Of a stretch of 64,000 nt of DNA, positions 35,131 to 45,206 are shown in pieces. Under the pieces are notes generated by a model. The model worked only from the letters and a program-made list of their open reading frames with translations, had not been told where the DNA came from and made no database searches. A program made the position numbers and the translations under genes. How positions within the stretch are numbered: position 1 is the first letter of the stretch; every line of letters starts with the position of its first letter. This DNA comes from Brevibacillus brevis (GTDB taxonomy: Bacteria; Bacillota; Bacilli; Brevibacillales; Brevibacillaceae): positions 4,045,001-4,109,000 of the forward strand of contig NZ_CP134050.1 of the NCBI RefSeq assembly GCF_031583145.1, given 5' to 3'.

Positions 35131-35158
35131 AAAAGGAGGGGGCCAGTCCCCTCCTTTT
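35131..35158. terminator. bidirectional terminator between ABC-F remnant and P450
   Basis: AAAAGGAGGGG (35131-35141) pairs with CCCCTCCTTTT (35148-35158), giving T-tracts on both strands between two convergent genes. Confidence 0.8.
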
Positions 35159-35179
35159 CGCGTCTTCGCAACGTCACTT

Positions 35180-36412
35180 TTAGCGCCATACCTTCATCGG
35201 CAAGCTGGAGAGAGACTGACCGGGAGCAGATGGCTGCAAATTTGCCTCCAGATCGAAGCCAGGAACCGGTTCAATCCGGGAAAATGTCTCGACAAACGTT
35301 TTGATCGCAATCGTGGATTCCAGCCGTGCCAGAGGTGCTCCCAAGCAAAAATGCGGTCCGTTGCCAAACGTTTGATGGCGGTTGCTGTTTTCCCGGTGGA
35401 TATTGAGCGTGAAAGGGTCTTCGAAAACATCTTTGTCCATGTTTGCCGCGCTCATCCACGCGATGACCAGATCGCCTTTTTTTAGCTCGACTCCGAGCAC
35501 GTCGTTGTCTTCCGTCACCATACGGTCCATTTTGCTGATGTGGAAACGGTAACGAAGCATCTCCTCCACGAGATTGGGGACAAGGTCGATGTTGTTTCGT
35601 ACTTCCGCGTAAAGGGCGGGGTCGTCATATAAAAAGGAATAGAAAGAGCTGGCCAAGAAATGACTGGTTGTCTCAATCCCCGCCCCCAGAATAAACATGG
35701 TCATGCTCACGATTTCCTCATCCGTAAACCGCTCGCCCTCATATTCAGCCTGGATCAGGTCTGAAATGATGTCGTCTGCAGGCTGGGATCGTTTGGCGAC
35801 CACGAAAGGATATAAGTATTGAAAATACGCTAGCGCCGCTTCTCCTTTCCGTTTGTTGACCTCCTCGGCATTTTCCGCATGGAACGGAAGGAACAAAATA
35901 TCGACCCATTCCTTGAACAGCAGCTTGTCTCGATGCGGAACGCCAAGCAGGTCAGCCATGATGATGATCGGCAGGGGAGTGGTAAATTCCTTGACAATAT
36001 CAAGCTCCGACTTGTCTCCCATGTCGCGGATCAAATCATGTACGACTTGTTGAATACGCGGCTCCCAGGCCTTGAGGCTTCTTGGGGTAAAAGCAGCCGA
36101 TAACAGCGAACGTGCCTTTCGGTGTTCGGGCGGATCGGTGTTGATAATATTGATGCGGTTGGGTATGTTCGCCTCCTCGGTTCCGACTCCCACGTTAATC
36201 AGCGTCCGTGTACGTCGATTTGAAAACAAATGGTAGTCAGTGAGCACCCGTTTGACATCTTCGTATTTGAAGACATTCCAGGTGTCCGTGCCCGGATGGT
36301 AATAAATCGGGTTTTCCGCCAGCATTTTTTGATACCAGGCATATGGACTGAATTCCTCGGATTTGGTTGTAAAGCCTGTAATCTCGGAAAGGGGAACAAT
36401 TTGTTGTTTCAT
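35180..36412 (-). CDS. cytochrome P450
   Basis: 410 aa from the ATG at 36412. I-helix oxygen-binding motif FILGAGIETTSHF (here GIET for the usual A-G-x-x-T), K-helix ExxR in EEMLRYR, and heme loop FGNGPHFCLGAPLARLE with the thiolate Cys. Soluble, class I-type bacterial P450 that would need a ferredoxin or flavodoxin partner, not seen nearby. Similar in overall pattern to secondary-metabolism P450s of the CYP107 type (inference). An IS21-family copy lies 42 bp upstream of its start codon, so its native promoter is probably lost. Confidence 0.92.
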   Translation of the reverse strand: MKQQIVPLSEITGFTTKSEEFSPYAWYQKMLAENPIYYHPGTDTWNVFKYEDVKRVLTDYHLFSNRRTRTLINVGVGTEEANIPNRINIINTDPPEHRKARSLLSAAFTPRSLKAWEPRIQQVVHDLIRDMGDKSELDIVKEFTTPLPIIIMADLLGVPHRDKLLFKEWVDILFLPFHAENAEEVNKRKGEAALAYFQYLYPFVVAKRSQPADDIISDLIQAEYEGERFTDEEIVSMTMFILGAGIETTSHFLASSFYSFLYDDPALYAEVRNNIDLVPNLVEEMLRYRFHISKMDRMVTEDNDVLGVELKKGDLVIAWMSAANMDKDVFEDPFTLNIHRENSNRHQTFGNGPHFCLGAPLARLESTIAIKTFVETFSRIEPVPGFDLEANLQPSAPGQSLSSLPMKVWR

Positions 36413-36529
36413 TGCCTTACACTCCCTTGTAATCATGTACAGCCAGTAGTATGTGTATTTTGCAACTCAAAAATGCAGAGTTTGGCGGCCAATTTATGCA
36501 GAACACTGCCAACATCAATACAAAAGAAT

Positions 36530-38760
<2,231 letters not shown>

Positions 38761-38907
38761 TCCTCTCACTCCCTCAGATTTTCGCCAAATCCAAGGGTAG
38801 ATTTTGTAGGGGGATGTTGGCAAGTGCCTTTTTCATGGCCTCAGAATTGCGGTGGAACTCTGCAGTTTTCCGCCGCAATTCTCTGCACTTTTATCCTGCC
38901 ATAAACA

Positions 38908-40085
38908 TCTCGCCATTCCAAATACTCTGCCATATCGAGATACTTTTTGCTTGCCCATTTTTCGTCTATCTCTATAAGCAAAGCTCCGATCAGGCGAATA
39001 ACCGATTCACGGTTAGGAAAAATGCGAATGACACGTTCTCGTCGGCGAATTTCTTCGTTGAGTCGCTCCATGCCATTTGTTGTCCGAAGACGTTTACGGT
39101 ACTTTTCGGGGAGCAGAAGAACGGCTGTGGCATCATCAAAACCATTCTCCAAAACGGAAGTCGCCTTTGTAGCTTTGGACTCGTACGTTTCCACCGTTTG
39201 TTGCAACAATAACCGTGCCGTCTCTAGATCAGGAGCATCCAAAATCGCACGAACACGGGGATACAATTCCTCCTGCAGTTGCTTGGGCGTGGCATCGAGG
39301 ATATTTCGCATAAAATGAGTCTGACACCGTTGCCACGTCACCCCTTGAAAATGGGTTCGAATGGCTCGTACGAGCCCGCCATGTTGATCGGACACAATGA
39401 GTTCTACGCCTCGCAAGCCTCGATCTTTCAGCCAGCTAAAAAACTCACTCCAACTGGCCTCTGATTCACTATCTCCAAGCATCAGTCCTAGGACTTCTCG
39501 GTAGCCTTCCGTGTTGACCCCGTAGGCCAACATTACGCCACGAGAGCGTACACGCCCCTCTTCACGAACCTTTAAAACGAGGGCATCTACAATGAGAAAT
39601 GGATAGAAGCTCTCTCGTAAATTTCGGTTGTTCCAAGCCGTTACAATCGGATCCAGGCGTTTACACAGATCGGAAACAGTTGACTTAGAGAACTCGGTTC
39701 CACACAGTTCCTCCGTGATTTGCGAAACTTTTCGAGTTGATACCCCATTCACCACCATTTCCATGAGGGCTAAAACCAAGGCTTGTTCACTTCGCTGATA
39801 GCGAGCAAACATTTCTGTCGAGAACTTTCCATTTCGAATCCGTGGCACCCGAAGGGTGATCGTTCCCACCCGCGTTGTCAGTTGATGGGGATATGTACCG
39901 TTTCGATAACCTTGGCGTTCATCTGTACGTTCGTACGGTTCCGCAGACAGTTGTTCCGTAGCCTGGGCCTGCAACACCTGATTCAATACCGATTCCAACA
40001 GTTTGGCCACCCCCGAATCCTTCGAATTTCCGAGAAAAAGTTGCTGCAAAAGCTGCGAATCTACAGTAATCTGATATTGAGCCAT
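38908..40085 (-). pseudogene. IS256-family transposase, C-terminally truncated
   Basis: ATG at 40085. 392 codons match the copy at 32439-33665 up to DMAEYLEWRD; the frame then enters the IS21 end and stops at 38841 after unrelated residues. All three catalytic acidic residues remain (LIVDALVLKVREEG, VELIVSDQHGG, NEEIRRRERV), so partial activity cannot be excluded, but the element has lost one end. Confidence 0.85.
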
Positions 40086-40206
40086 AACAAAAACTCCTCT
40101 CCAGGAATGGTGTCCGCAAACTTCATTCTAACCGAGGGTTTTTGAAATGGCTCTCTTAATTTTTTAAAAGAGATTCCGTTTTTACACAATTATACGGACT
40201 CAACTC
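38908..40206 (-). mobile_element. IS256-family insertion sequence, copy 2, truncated by IS21
   Basis: The right end shares the sequence TTTTTACACAATTATACGG plus ACTCAACTC with copy 1 and ends at 40206. The left ~230 bp with the transposase C-terminus and left end have been removed where IS21 copy 1 begins at 38907. The right end cuts into a trxB gene. Confidence 0.85.
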
Positions 40207-40286
40207 GGATTCATGTTTGCACGAGCAAGATAAATAGCAGCAGTGAGTCCTGCAGGACCAGTTCCAAGGACAACGACTTTTTGCAT
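40207..40286 (-). pseudogene. trxB: thioredoxin reductase-like gene, N-terminal stub
   Basis: The ATG at 40286, with CAGGAGG upstream, reads MQKVVVLGTGPAGLTAAIYL and then ARANMN, the FAD-binding GxGPAG start of TrxB, and is cut by the IS256 end at 40206. A trxB-like gene after arsC is common in ars operons, where it recycles thioredoxin for ArsC. Confidence 0.8.
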
Positions 40287-40309
40287 GATTATTCCTCCTG
40301 AGGTGTTTA

Positions 40310-40520
40310 GTAAAATACCCCTCATCTGACGGAGCCTTTTGCCTCATTGCAACCACATCTTCCGTGTTTTCTACTTGGAAGCCCAAGTGGTTTAGTACAC
40401 CTTTTTTCTCAAAAAGGACGTACATTCAGGGAAAAATGCAGGGCTGGCAAGTCCAGTTCAAATTTGGCGTAGTTCTCTTTTACCTTTGTCAGTTCCTCAC
40501 TGAAGAAGATACGTTAAAAC
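40310..40520 (-). pseudogene. arsI: ArsI/CadI-type VOC protein, internal fragment with frameshift
   Basis: On the minus strand the frame FSEELTKVKENYAKFELDLP plus ALHFSLNVRPF stops at TGA. The adjacent frame continues EKKGVLNHLGFQVENTEDVV plus AMRQK. One extra T near 40,415 in a T-run separates the two. This is the middle of the ArsI C-As lyase/CadI family (ALHFSLN and NHLGFQVE are conserved; the His is a metal ligand). The start and the Cys-pair C-terminus are gone. Confidence 0.75.
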
Positions 40521-40549
40521 TGTAATGATGCTTCTAATGTTGTTCCTCT

Positions 40550-40975
40550 TTATTTGCCTTCAGCAAGGAACTGTTCGATTCGGGCTTTAATGGAATCACG
40601 AACGGTACGGAATTTTGCCATGATTTCATCCTCGGTTCCCGTAGCTTTCGCGGGATCATCAAAACCCCAGTGCCATTTTACTGCGTTCTTGTTGGGGATC
40701 ATCGGGCAATGCTCATCGGCATGACCGCAAAGCGTAATCACATAATCAGCACGAGCGAGGGTTTCTGGATCAATCACATCGGATGTTTGACTGCTGATGT
40801 CTACACCGGCTTCTTTCATCACCTGTACGGCGCGGGGATTCAGCCCATGTGCTTCAAGACCGGCACTTTTTACTTCGTAACGGTCACTGCCTAATGCTTT
40901 CAGGAAGCCTTCTGCAATCTGGCTGCGGCAAGAGTTTCCCGTGCACAAAAAGTAGACGAGTGGTTTTTTTTCCAT
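40550..40975 (-). CDS. arsC: arsenate reductase, thioredoxin-coupled
   Basis: 141 aa. Low-molecular-weight phosphatase fold: P-loop C11-TGNSC-R17, then the redox relay Cys83 and Cys90 in [11 protein letters not shown], and the DP motif [11 protein letters not shown]. Reduces As(V) to As(III), which the adjacent ArsB exports. The third gene of a leftward ars operon; the stop is 40 nt before the broken arsI. Confidence 0.95.
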   Translation of the reverse strand: MEKKPLVYFLCTGNSCRSQIAEGFLKALGSDRYEVKSAGLEAHGLNPRAVQVMKEAGVDISSQTSDVIDPETLARADYVITLCGHADEHCPMIPNKNAVKWHWGFDDPAKATGTEDEIMAKFRTVRDSIKARIEQFLAEGK

Positions 40976-41009
40976 GTATCTCCTTTTACGATGTTATCGA
41001 TGTCGGTTA

Positions 41010-42308
41010 TTAGGCAACAATTTGCAACCACATATAGAGTCCCACCAGCGTGATAAACAGCGTCGGGATCGTCAGAACGATACCGGTTTTGAAGTATTGT
41101 CCCCAGGTAATGGTTACATCTTTACGGGATAAGACATGTAGCCAGAGCAGTGTCGCCAGCGAGCCGATGGGGGTAATTTTCGGACCCAAGTCGCTGCCGA
41201 TAACGTTGGCGTACACCAATGCTTCCCGGATGACGCCGGACGTCTGTGTCCCCTGAATGGCCAGTGCGTCAATCATGACGGTCGGCATGTTGTTCATGAT
41301 GGAAGACAGGACTGCGGACAAGAAACCCATGCCGACCGTTGCGGCAAACAGTCCCTGATTGGCAAACGTTTGGATCAACTGCCCCAACATGTCGGTTAGA
41401 CCGACATTACGCAAGCCATACACGACAACGTACATCCCGATAGAAAAAACAACAATCGCCCAAGGCGCTTCTTTAACGATACGTCTTGTCTCAATGGCCT
41501 TACTCCTTTGTGCAGCCAACATAAAGATGATGGCTGCCACTCCTGCTGTAACCGAAACCGGAATGGCGACGATTTCGTTCATCAGGTAGCCTGCAAGTAG
41601 GATAGCCAGAATGACCCAGGACAACCGGAACAGGCGAACGTCTTTTAACGCTTCATGGGGTTGTTTCAGTTGGGATAGATCGTACTGCTTGGGAATATCT
41701 TTTCGGAAGTACAAGTACAGGACAAGTAAACTGGCTCCCAGTGAGAAGAAGTTAGGAACAATCATGCGTGACGCATATTCAACGAATCCAATGTCAAAGT
41801 AATCGGCAGAAACGATGTTGACCAGATTGCTGACGATAAGCGGTAACGAAGTGGTATCCGCAATAAACCCACTGGCCATGATAAAGGGAAGAATCATCTT
41901 GTCTGGAAACTTCAATGCCCTCACTTGCGCAAGAACAATCGGCGTAAGAATCAGCGCTGCTCCATCATTGGCGAAAAAGGCTGCAACGGCGGCTCCCAAG
42001 AGAACCACATACACGAACATCAGTCGGCCGTTTCCTTTTGCTAACCGCGCCATATGCAAGGCTGACCACTCAAAAAAGCCGATGTCGTCTAAAATCAACG
42101 AAATCAAGATAATAGCCACAAAGGCAAGCGTCGCGTTCCATACAATGCCGGTTACCGTAACAACATCTGTAATACTTACCACGCCAAACAACAAAGCCAA
42201 GATCGCTCCGCCCGTTGCGGACCAACCAATGTTCAGTCCCTTCGGTTGCCAAATGACGAAGGTCAACGTCACGGCGAAGATCAGAAAGGCACTCCAGATG
42301 GCAAACAT
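41010..42308 (-). CDS. arsB: ArsB-type arsenite efflux permease
   Basis: 432 aa with about 11-12 hydrophobic helices from [24 protein letters not shown] onward. [19 protein letters not shown] and [15 protein letters not shown] are the conserved half-helix motifs of the ArsB/NhaD ion-transporter superfamily. Exports As(III) or Sb(III) using proton motive force. Lies 34 nt upstream of arsC and 21 nt downstream of arsR. Confidence 0.93.
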   Translation of the reverse strand: MFAIWSAFLIFAVTLTFVIWQPKGLNIGWSATGGAILALLFGVVSITDVVTVTGIVWNATLAFVAIILISLILDDIGFFEWSALHMARLAKGNGRLMFVYVVLLGAAVAAFFANDGAALILTPIVLAQVRALKFPDKMILPFIMASGFIADTTSLPLIVSNLVNIVSADYFDIGFVEYASRMIVPNFFSLGASLLVLYLYFRKDIPKQYDLSQLKQPHEALKDVRLFRLSWVILAILLAGYLMNEIVAIPVSVTAGVAAIIFMLAAQRSKAIETRRIVKEAPWAIVVFSIGMYVVVYGLRNVGLTDMLGQLIQTFANQGLFAATVGMGFLSAVLSSIMNNMPTVMIDALAIQGTQTSGVIREALVYANVIGSDLGPKITPIGSLATLLWLHVLSRKDVTITWGQYFKTGIVLTIPTLFITLVGLYMWLQIVA

Positions 42309-42329
42309 GATCTCTCTCCCATCTTTTTT

Positions 42330-42659
42330 CTATTCGCAGGTCACCAGGAGACCCTGCTCTCCCAGTTTCTCAAATTCATGGGAGTAATCGGGCAGGTTGC
42401 CCAATGCATGACATACTTGTTCATACCGTTCTTGGTTGATAGAATAAAAGACCCATTGCCCCTTTCTTGTTTCAATCACCAGGTCTGCACTTTTTAGACG
42501 GCTCATGTGTTTAGACACAGCCGGTTGGGAAATCCCAAAGATGGGGACCAGTTCGCAGACACAACAGCTGCGGGTATTTAACAAGGCGATGATTTTTAGC
42601 CTTGTCGGGTCAGCTAATGCTTTCAATGCATTGACTAATTGCTTTGTGTCCATGTCCAA
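42330..42659 (-). CDS. arsR: ArsR-family repressor of the ars operon
   Basis: About 109 aa; TTG at 42659 has AGGAGGG 8 nt upstream, and an ATG at 42653 is an alternative. Winged helix with LADPTRLKIIALLN, the metalloid-binding SCCVCELV motif in the recognition helix region, and ISQPAVSKHMSRLKSADLV. Represses the operon until As(III) binds the cysteine cluster. Confidence 0.93.
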   Translation of the reverse strand: MDMDTKQLVNALKALADPTRLKIIALLNTRSCCVCELVPIFGISQPAVSKHMSRLKSADLVIETRKGQWVFYSINQERYEQVCHALGNLPDYSHEFEKLGEQGLLVTCE

Positions 42660-42693
42660 TTCCACACCCTCCTCTCTCGACATCATATTATTA

Positions 42694-42709
42694 TAACCAT
42701 ATGGTTATT
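42694..42709. promoter_or_regulatory. ArsR operator, perfect 16-bp palindrome
   Basis: ATAACCATATGGTTAT at 42694-42709 lies about 35 nt upstream of the arsR start in the promoter region. Perfect symmetric sites of this kind are typical of ArsR/SmtB repressors. Confidence 0.65.
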
Positions 42710-42810
42710 TCAATATAAAAAATGGCTTTCCCCCACATTTGGGCATTTTTGATTCCAAGTTCACTTTATTATGTGATATCGATCAAATTTTTTTCGTGAT
42801 AATTTTTTAG

Positions 42811-42823
42811 TTGCATTTTGCAA
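42811..42823 (+). promoter_or_regulatory. MarR operator candidate, site 1
   Basis: TTGCA-TTT-TGCAA is a perfect inverted repeat 36 nt upstream of the MarR-type gene. A near copy lies before the permease gene at 43329. Confidence 0.6.
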
Positions 42824-42859
42824 ACAAAACGTATATAACTGTAGCAGAGGTGATTTTCC

Positions 42860-43309
42860 ATGGAAAACCTTCGAGAACTATTCCAAATCATGACCCGCCG
42901 TTTCGGATTTCTCAATAAATACTGCTGCATCTCAGGCGGCCGGGAGATTTCCTTGATTCAAAGCCACATTTTATATGAAATCGAACGGCAGCACAAACCA
43001 TCCATGCAACAAGTATCAGAAGCGTTGGGGACAGACATTACAACGTTTAGCCGGCAGATCCAAACGTTGATGAAAATGAATCTGGTGAAAAAAACACCCG
43101 ATCCGGAAGATAGACGGGTACATATCCTTTCCCTTACACCAGAGGGAAAAGAAGTGGCCGCGACAATCGACCGGCAGATGAACGCTTACTTGGATGAAAT
43201 CTTTTCGCATATGAACGAGTTTGAAAAAGAGACTGTCATCCGTTCCATTAAGCTGTTGAATGAGGCGATGGCCAAAACCGACAAGTGTTGTACTACTCCC
43301 TTGGGGTAG
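42860..43309 (+). CDS. MarR-family regulator with cysteine pairs
   Basis: 149 aa; AGAGGTGAT upstream of the ATG at 42860. Winged helix: LIQSHILYEIERQHKPSMQQVSEALGTDITTFSRQIQTLMKMNLVKKTPDPEDRRVHILSLTPEGK (DRR wing typical of MarR). Unusual cysteine pairs, CC at 22-23 (NKYCCISGG) and CC near the C-terminus (DKCCTTPLG), suggest sensing of metalloid or thiol-reactive compounds. Divergent from the ars operon and upstream of a permease with the same operator sequence. Confidence 0.9.
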   Translation: MENLRELFQIMTRRFGFLNKYCCISGGREISLIQSHILYEIERQHKPSMQQVSEALGTDITTFSRQIQTLMKMNLVKKTPDPEDRRVHILSLTPEGKEVAATIDRQMNAYLDEIFSHMNEFEKETVIRSIKLLNEAMAKTDKCCTTPLG

Positions 43310-43328
43310 TTTCTTTTCAGCTTAATAC

Positions 43329-43341
43329 TTGCATTTTACAA
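43329..43341 (+). promoter_or_regulatory. MarR operator candidate, site 2
   Basis: TTGCATTTTACAA at 43329-43341 differs from site 1 by one base and keeps the flanking AATAAAA-like tract. It lies 20 nt after the MarR gene stop and upstream of the permease. Confidence 0.55.
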
Positions 43342-43365
43342 ATAAAAAAGACAAGGGTGATGTTC

Positions 43366-44232
43366 ATGTTTTGGGATGTGTTGCAAAGTTTCTTCTCTAT
43401 TGCCATTGAGTTAACCCTTTTATTTGTGGTTATTTCGCTCCTGATTAATCTAATTCAAGGATTTATTCCTTATGACAAATTGAATCAGTACCTATCAGGC
43501 AAAAACACTGTCTTGGGAGCGCTGGCAGCTCTGCTTTTTGCTTTTGTCACACCGTTTTGCTCTTGCTCCACCATTCCCGTTGTCGTGAACTTGTTGAACA
43601 AGAAAGTTCGTTTTGGCATCGTGATGGTGTTCTTGTTCTCCTCCCCTGTCCTTGACCCGACCATTATCACGCTGATGGGCGCCATGCTAGGTGTCAAAGT
43701 AGCTGTAGCCTATACCGTGATTACCTCTGTATTGTCGGTCATGATCGGTTTTACCCTTGAAAAGCTTGGATTCGAAAAGGCTGTGAAGCAAGTGGTTATG
43801 ACCGGTTTTGAAGAAAAAACGAACACATTCAGTTGGAAAGCAGCTTGGTCGGAGACGGTAGGGCTAATGAAAACCGTCTACCCCTATCTGATCATTGGCG
43901 CCGCTATTGGATCGGTCATTCATGGCGTGGTTCCAACTGAATGGATCTCCTCTATGTTTGGCGGTAACCAGTGGTGGTTGGTTCCTGTGGCTGCAGCCAT
44001 TGGAATTCCGTTATACGTTCGTCTGTCGATGATGATTCCCATGTCCCAGATCCTGATTGCCAAAGGCATGGCAATTGCACCGGTCATGGCCTTGATGATC
44101 AGTTCTGCCGGAGCCAGTTTGCCTGAAGTAACACTGTTGAATACCATCTTTCAGAAGCGATTGGTTGCTGCTTTCGTGGCTTCTGTTATGATGATGGCTA
44201 CCCTATCCGGCTTCCTGTTTTACTTCATTTAA
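43366..44232 (+). CDS. ArsP/DUF318-type permease
   Basis: 288 aa from the ATG at 43366 (AAGGGTG 9 nt upstream). Two repeats of four to five helices around a charged cytosolic loop (FEKAVKQVVMTGFEEKTN). The hallmark VTPFCSCSTIPVVVNLL in the first half and AIGIPLYVRLSMMIPMSQILIAKGM in the second are family features of PF03773 permeases; members include ArsP exporters of trivalent organoarsenicals, which rely on a conserved Cys. Neighbour genes support a role in arsenical efflux; the precise substrate is inferred. Confidence 0.87.
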   Translation: MFWDVLQSFFSIAIELTLLFVVISLLINLIQGFIPYDKLNQYLSGKNTVLGALAALLFAFVTPFCSCSTIPVVVNLLNKKVRFGIVMVFLFSSPVLDPTIITLMGAMLGVKVAVAYTVITSVLSVMIGFTLEKLGFEKAVKQVVMTGFEEKTNTFSWKAAWSETVGLMKTVYPYLIIGAAIGSVIHGVVPTEWISSMFGGNQWWLVPVAAAIGIPLYVRLSMMIPMSQILIAKGMAIAPVMALMISSAGASLPEVTLLNTIFQKRLVAAFVASVMMMATLSGFLFYFI

Positions 44233-44246
44233 AGGAGGTGATATCT

Positions 44247-44393
44247 ATGGGTTTGTTGAAAAAAATCTTTGGTAAGCAAGGATCTTGCTGCGATGTGAAG
44301 ATTGAAGAAGTGAAAAGCGACAAAGAATCGTGCTGTAATGTAAATATTGAAGAAGTGAAGAACGACAAAGAGAACTGCTGTGATCAAAAATAA
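44247..44393 (+). CDS. 48-aa cysteine-pair repeat peptide, putative metal-binding
   Basis: ATG at 44247 behind a perfect AAAGGAGGTGAT. Product MGLLKKIFGKQGSCCDVKIE..., with two near-identical 15-residue units (SCCDVKIEEVKSDKE, SCCNVNIEEVKNDKE) and a third truncated unit NCCDQK, so three CC pairs. Short amphipathic basic start. It lies 14 nt after the permease in the same operon. It resembles small CC-motif putative metal-binding peptides seen next to DUF318 permeases (from memory); a metallochaperone or sensor for arsenic is likely. Confidence 0.8.
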   Translation: MGLLKKIFGKQGSCCDVKIEEVKSDKESCCNVNIEEVKNDKENCCDQK

Positions 44394-44419
44394 AGAAACA
44401 GGATTTTGGGGGAAAGGCC

Positions 44420-44914
44420 ATGAAACAGGTTACGATTCGGAAAGCTCAGCATCACGATCTGGGGTCCATCCTTCACATCTATAACCAGGGAATTGAGGAC
44501 CGGATTGCCACGTTGGAGTTGGATACAAAAGACTTAACTTATATGGACAACTGGTTTCAAGAACATCAAGGTCGATATACCGTACTTGTTGCTGAAGTGG
44601 AGGGATCAGTTGTAGGATGGGCCTCCTTGAACCGTTATTCTCATCGTTGTGCCTATAACGGCGTAGCTGACCTTTCCGTCTATGTAGATCGCCGTGTACG
44701 AGGCCGTGGGGTGGGTAACCATTTACTCGAAGCATTAGAAACAGAGGCGAAAAACAACGGATTCTATAAAATCGTTCTCTTTACATTCCCCTTCAATGGC
44801 CTCGGGCAGGGACTATATCGAAAGAGGGGCTTCCGGGAAGTCGGCGTGTTTGAAAAGCAGGGCATTCTGGACGGCCAGTTCGTTGACGTGATGGCGATGG
44901 AAAAAATCTTATAG
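44420..44914 (+). CDS. arsN1: GNAT acetyltransferase, ArsN1/phosphinothricin acetyltransferase type
   Basis: 164 aa. GNAT motifs: IRKAQHHDLGSILHIYNQGIEDRIATLE at the start, VGWASLNRYSHRCAYNGVADLSVYVDRRVRGRGVGNHLLEALE (Q/RxxGxG acetyl-CoA loop as RGRGVG), and LYRKRGFREVGVFEKQGILDGQFVDVMAMEK. The PAT-like family includes ArsN1 that acetylates the amino group of arsinothricin. Last gene of the MarR-controlled operon, so an organoarsenical role is likely. Confidence 0.85.
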   Translation: MKQVTIRKAQHHDLGSILHIYNQGIEDRIATLELDTKDLTYMDNWFQEHQGRYTVLVAEVEGSVVGWASLNRYSHRCAYNGVADLSVYVDRRVRGRGVGNHLLEALETEAKNNGFYKIVLFTFPFNGLGQGLYRKRGFREVGVFEKQGILDGQFVDVMAMEKIL

Positions 44915-44928
44915 CTCCTAATGCTATC

Positions 44929-44959
44929 GGCTCTTCATGTTGAGGAGCCTTCTTTTTTT
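44929..44959 (+). terminator. terminator of the MarR/ArsP/ArsN1 operon
   Basis: GGCTCTTCA (44929-44937) pairs with TGAGGAGCC (44941-44949), followed by TTCTTTTTTT. Confidence 0.8.
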
Positions 44960-45144
44960 ACTAATCAAATGGATAGAAATTTTCCAGTTAGAAGTTTCGT
45001 ATCAAAAACATCCCCCCAATAATAACATGCAAGTCCGGATATCAAGGTCTACACGCTGAATCGCCTTGAAATAAGGGCGCTTTTTACCATTCCCTTTTAC
45101 TTTTCTTCAACCCCATCTTTTCTGCAACCATCGTTCCAAACAAA

Positions 45145-45191
45145 AAGAGGTTACCCTTCGGATCAAACTCATTGTCCCGACGTAACCTCTT
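45145..45191 (-). terminator. terminator of cadA
   Basis: AAGAGGTTAC (45145-45154) and GTAACCTCTT (45182-45191) form a 10-bp stem with a 27-nt loop, followed on the minus strand by TTTTTGTTTG. The intergenic 44,960-45,144 shows no gene. Confidence 0.7.
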
Positions 45192-45206
45192 AGTCACTTT
45201 ACACAG

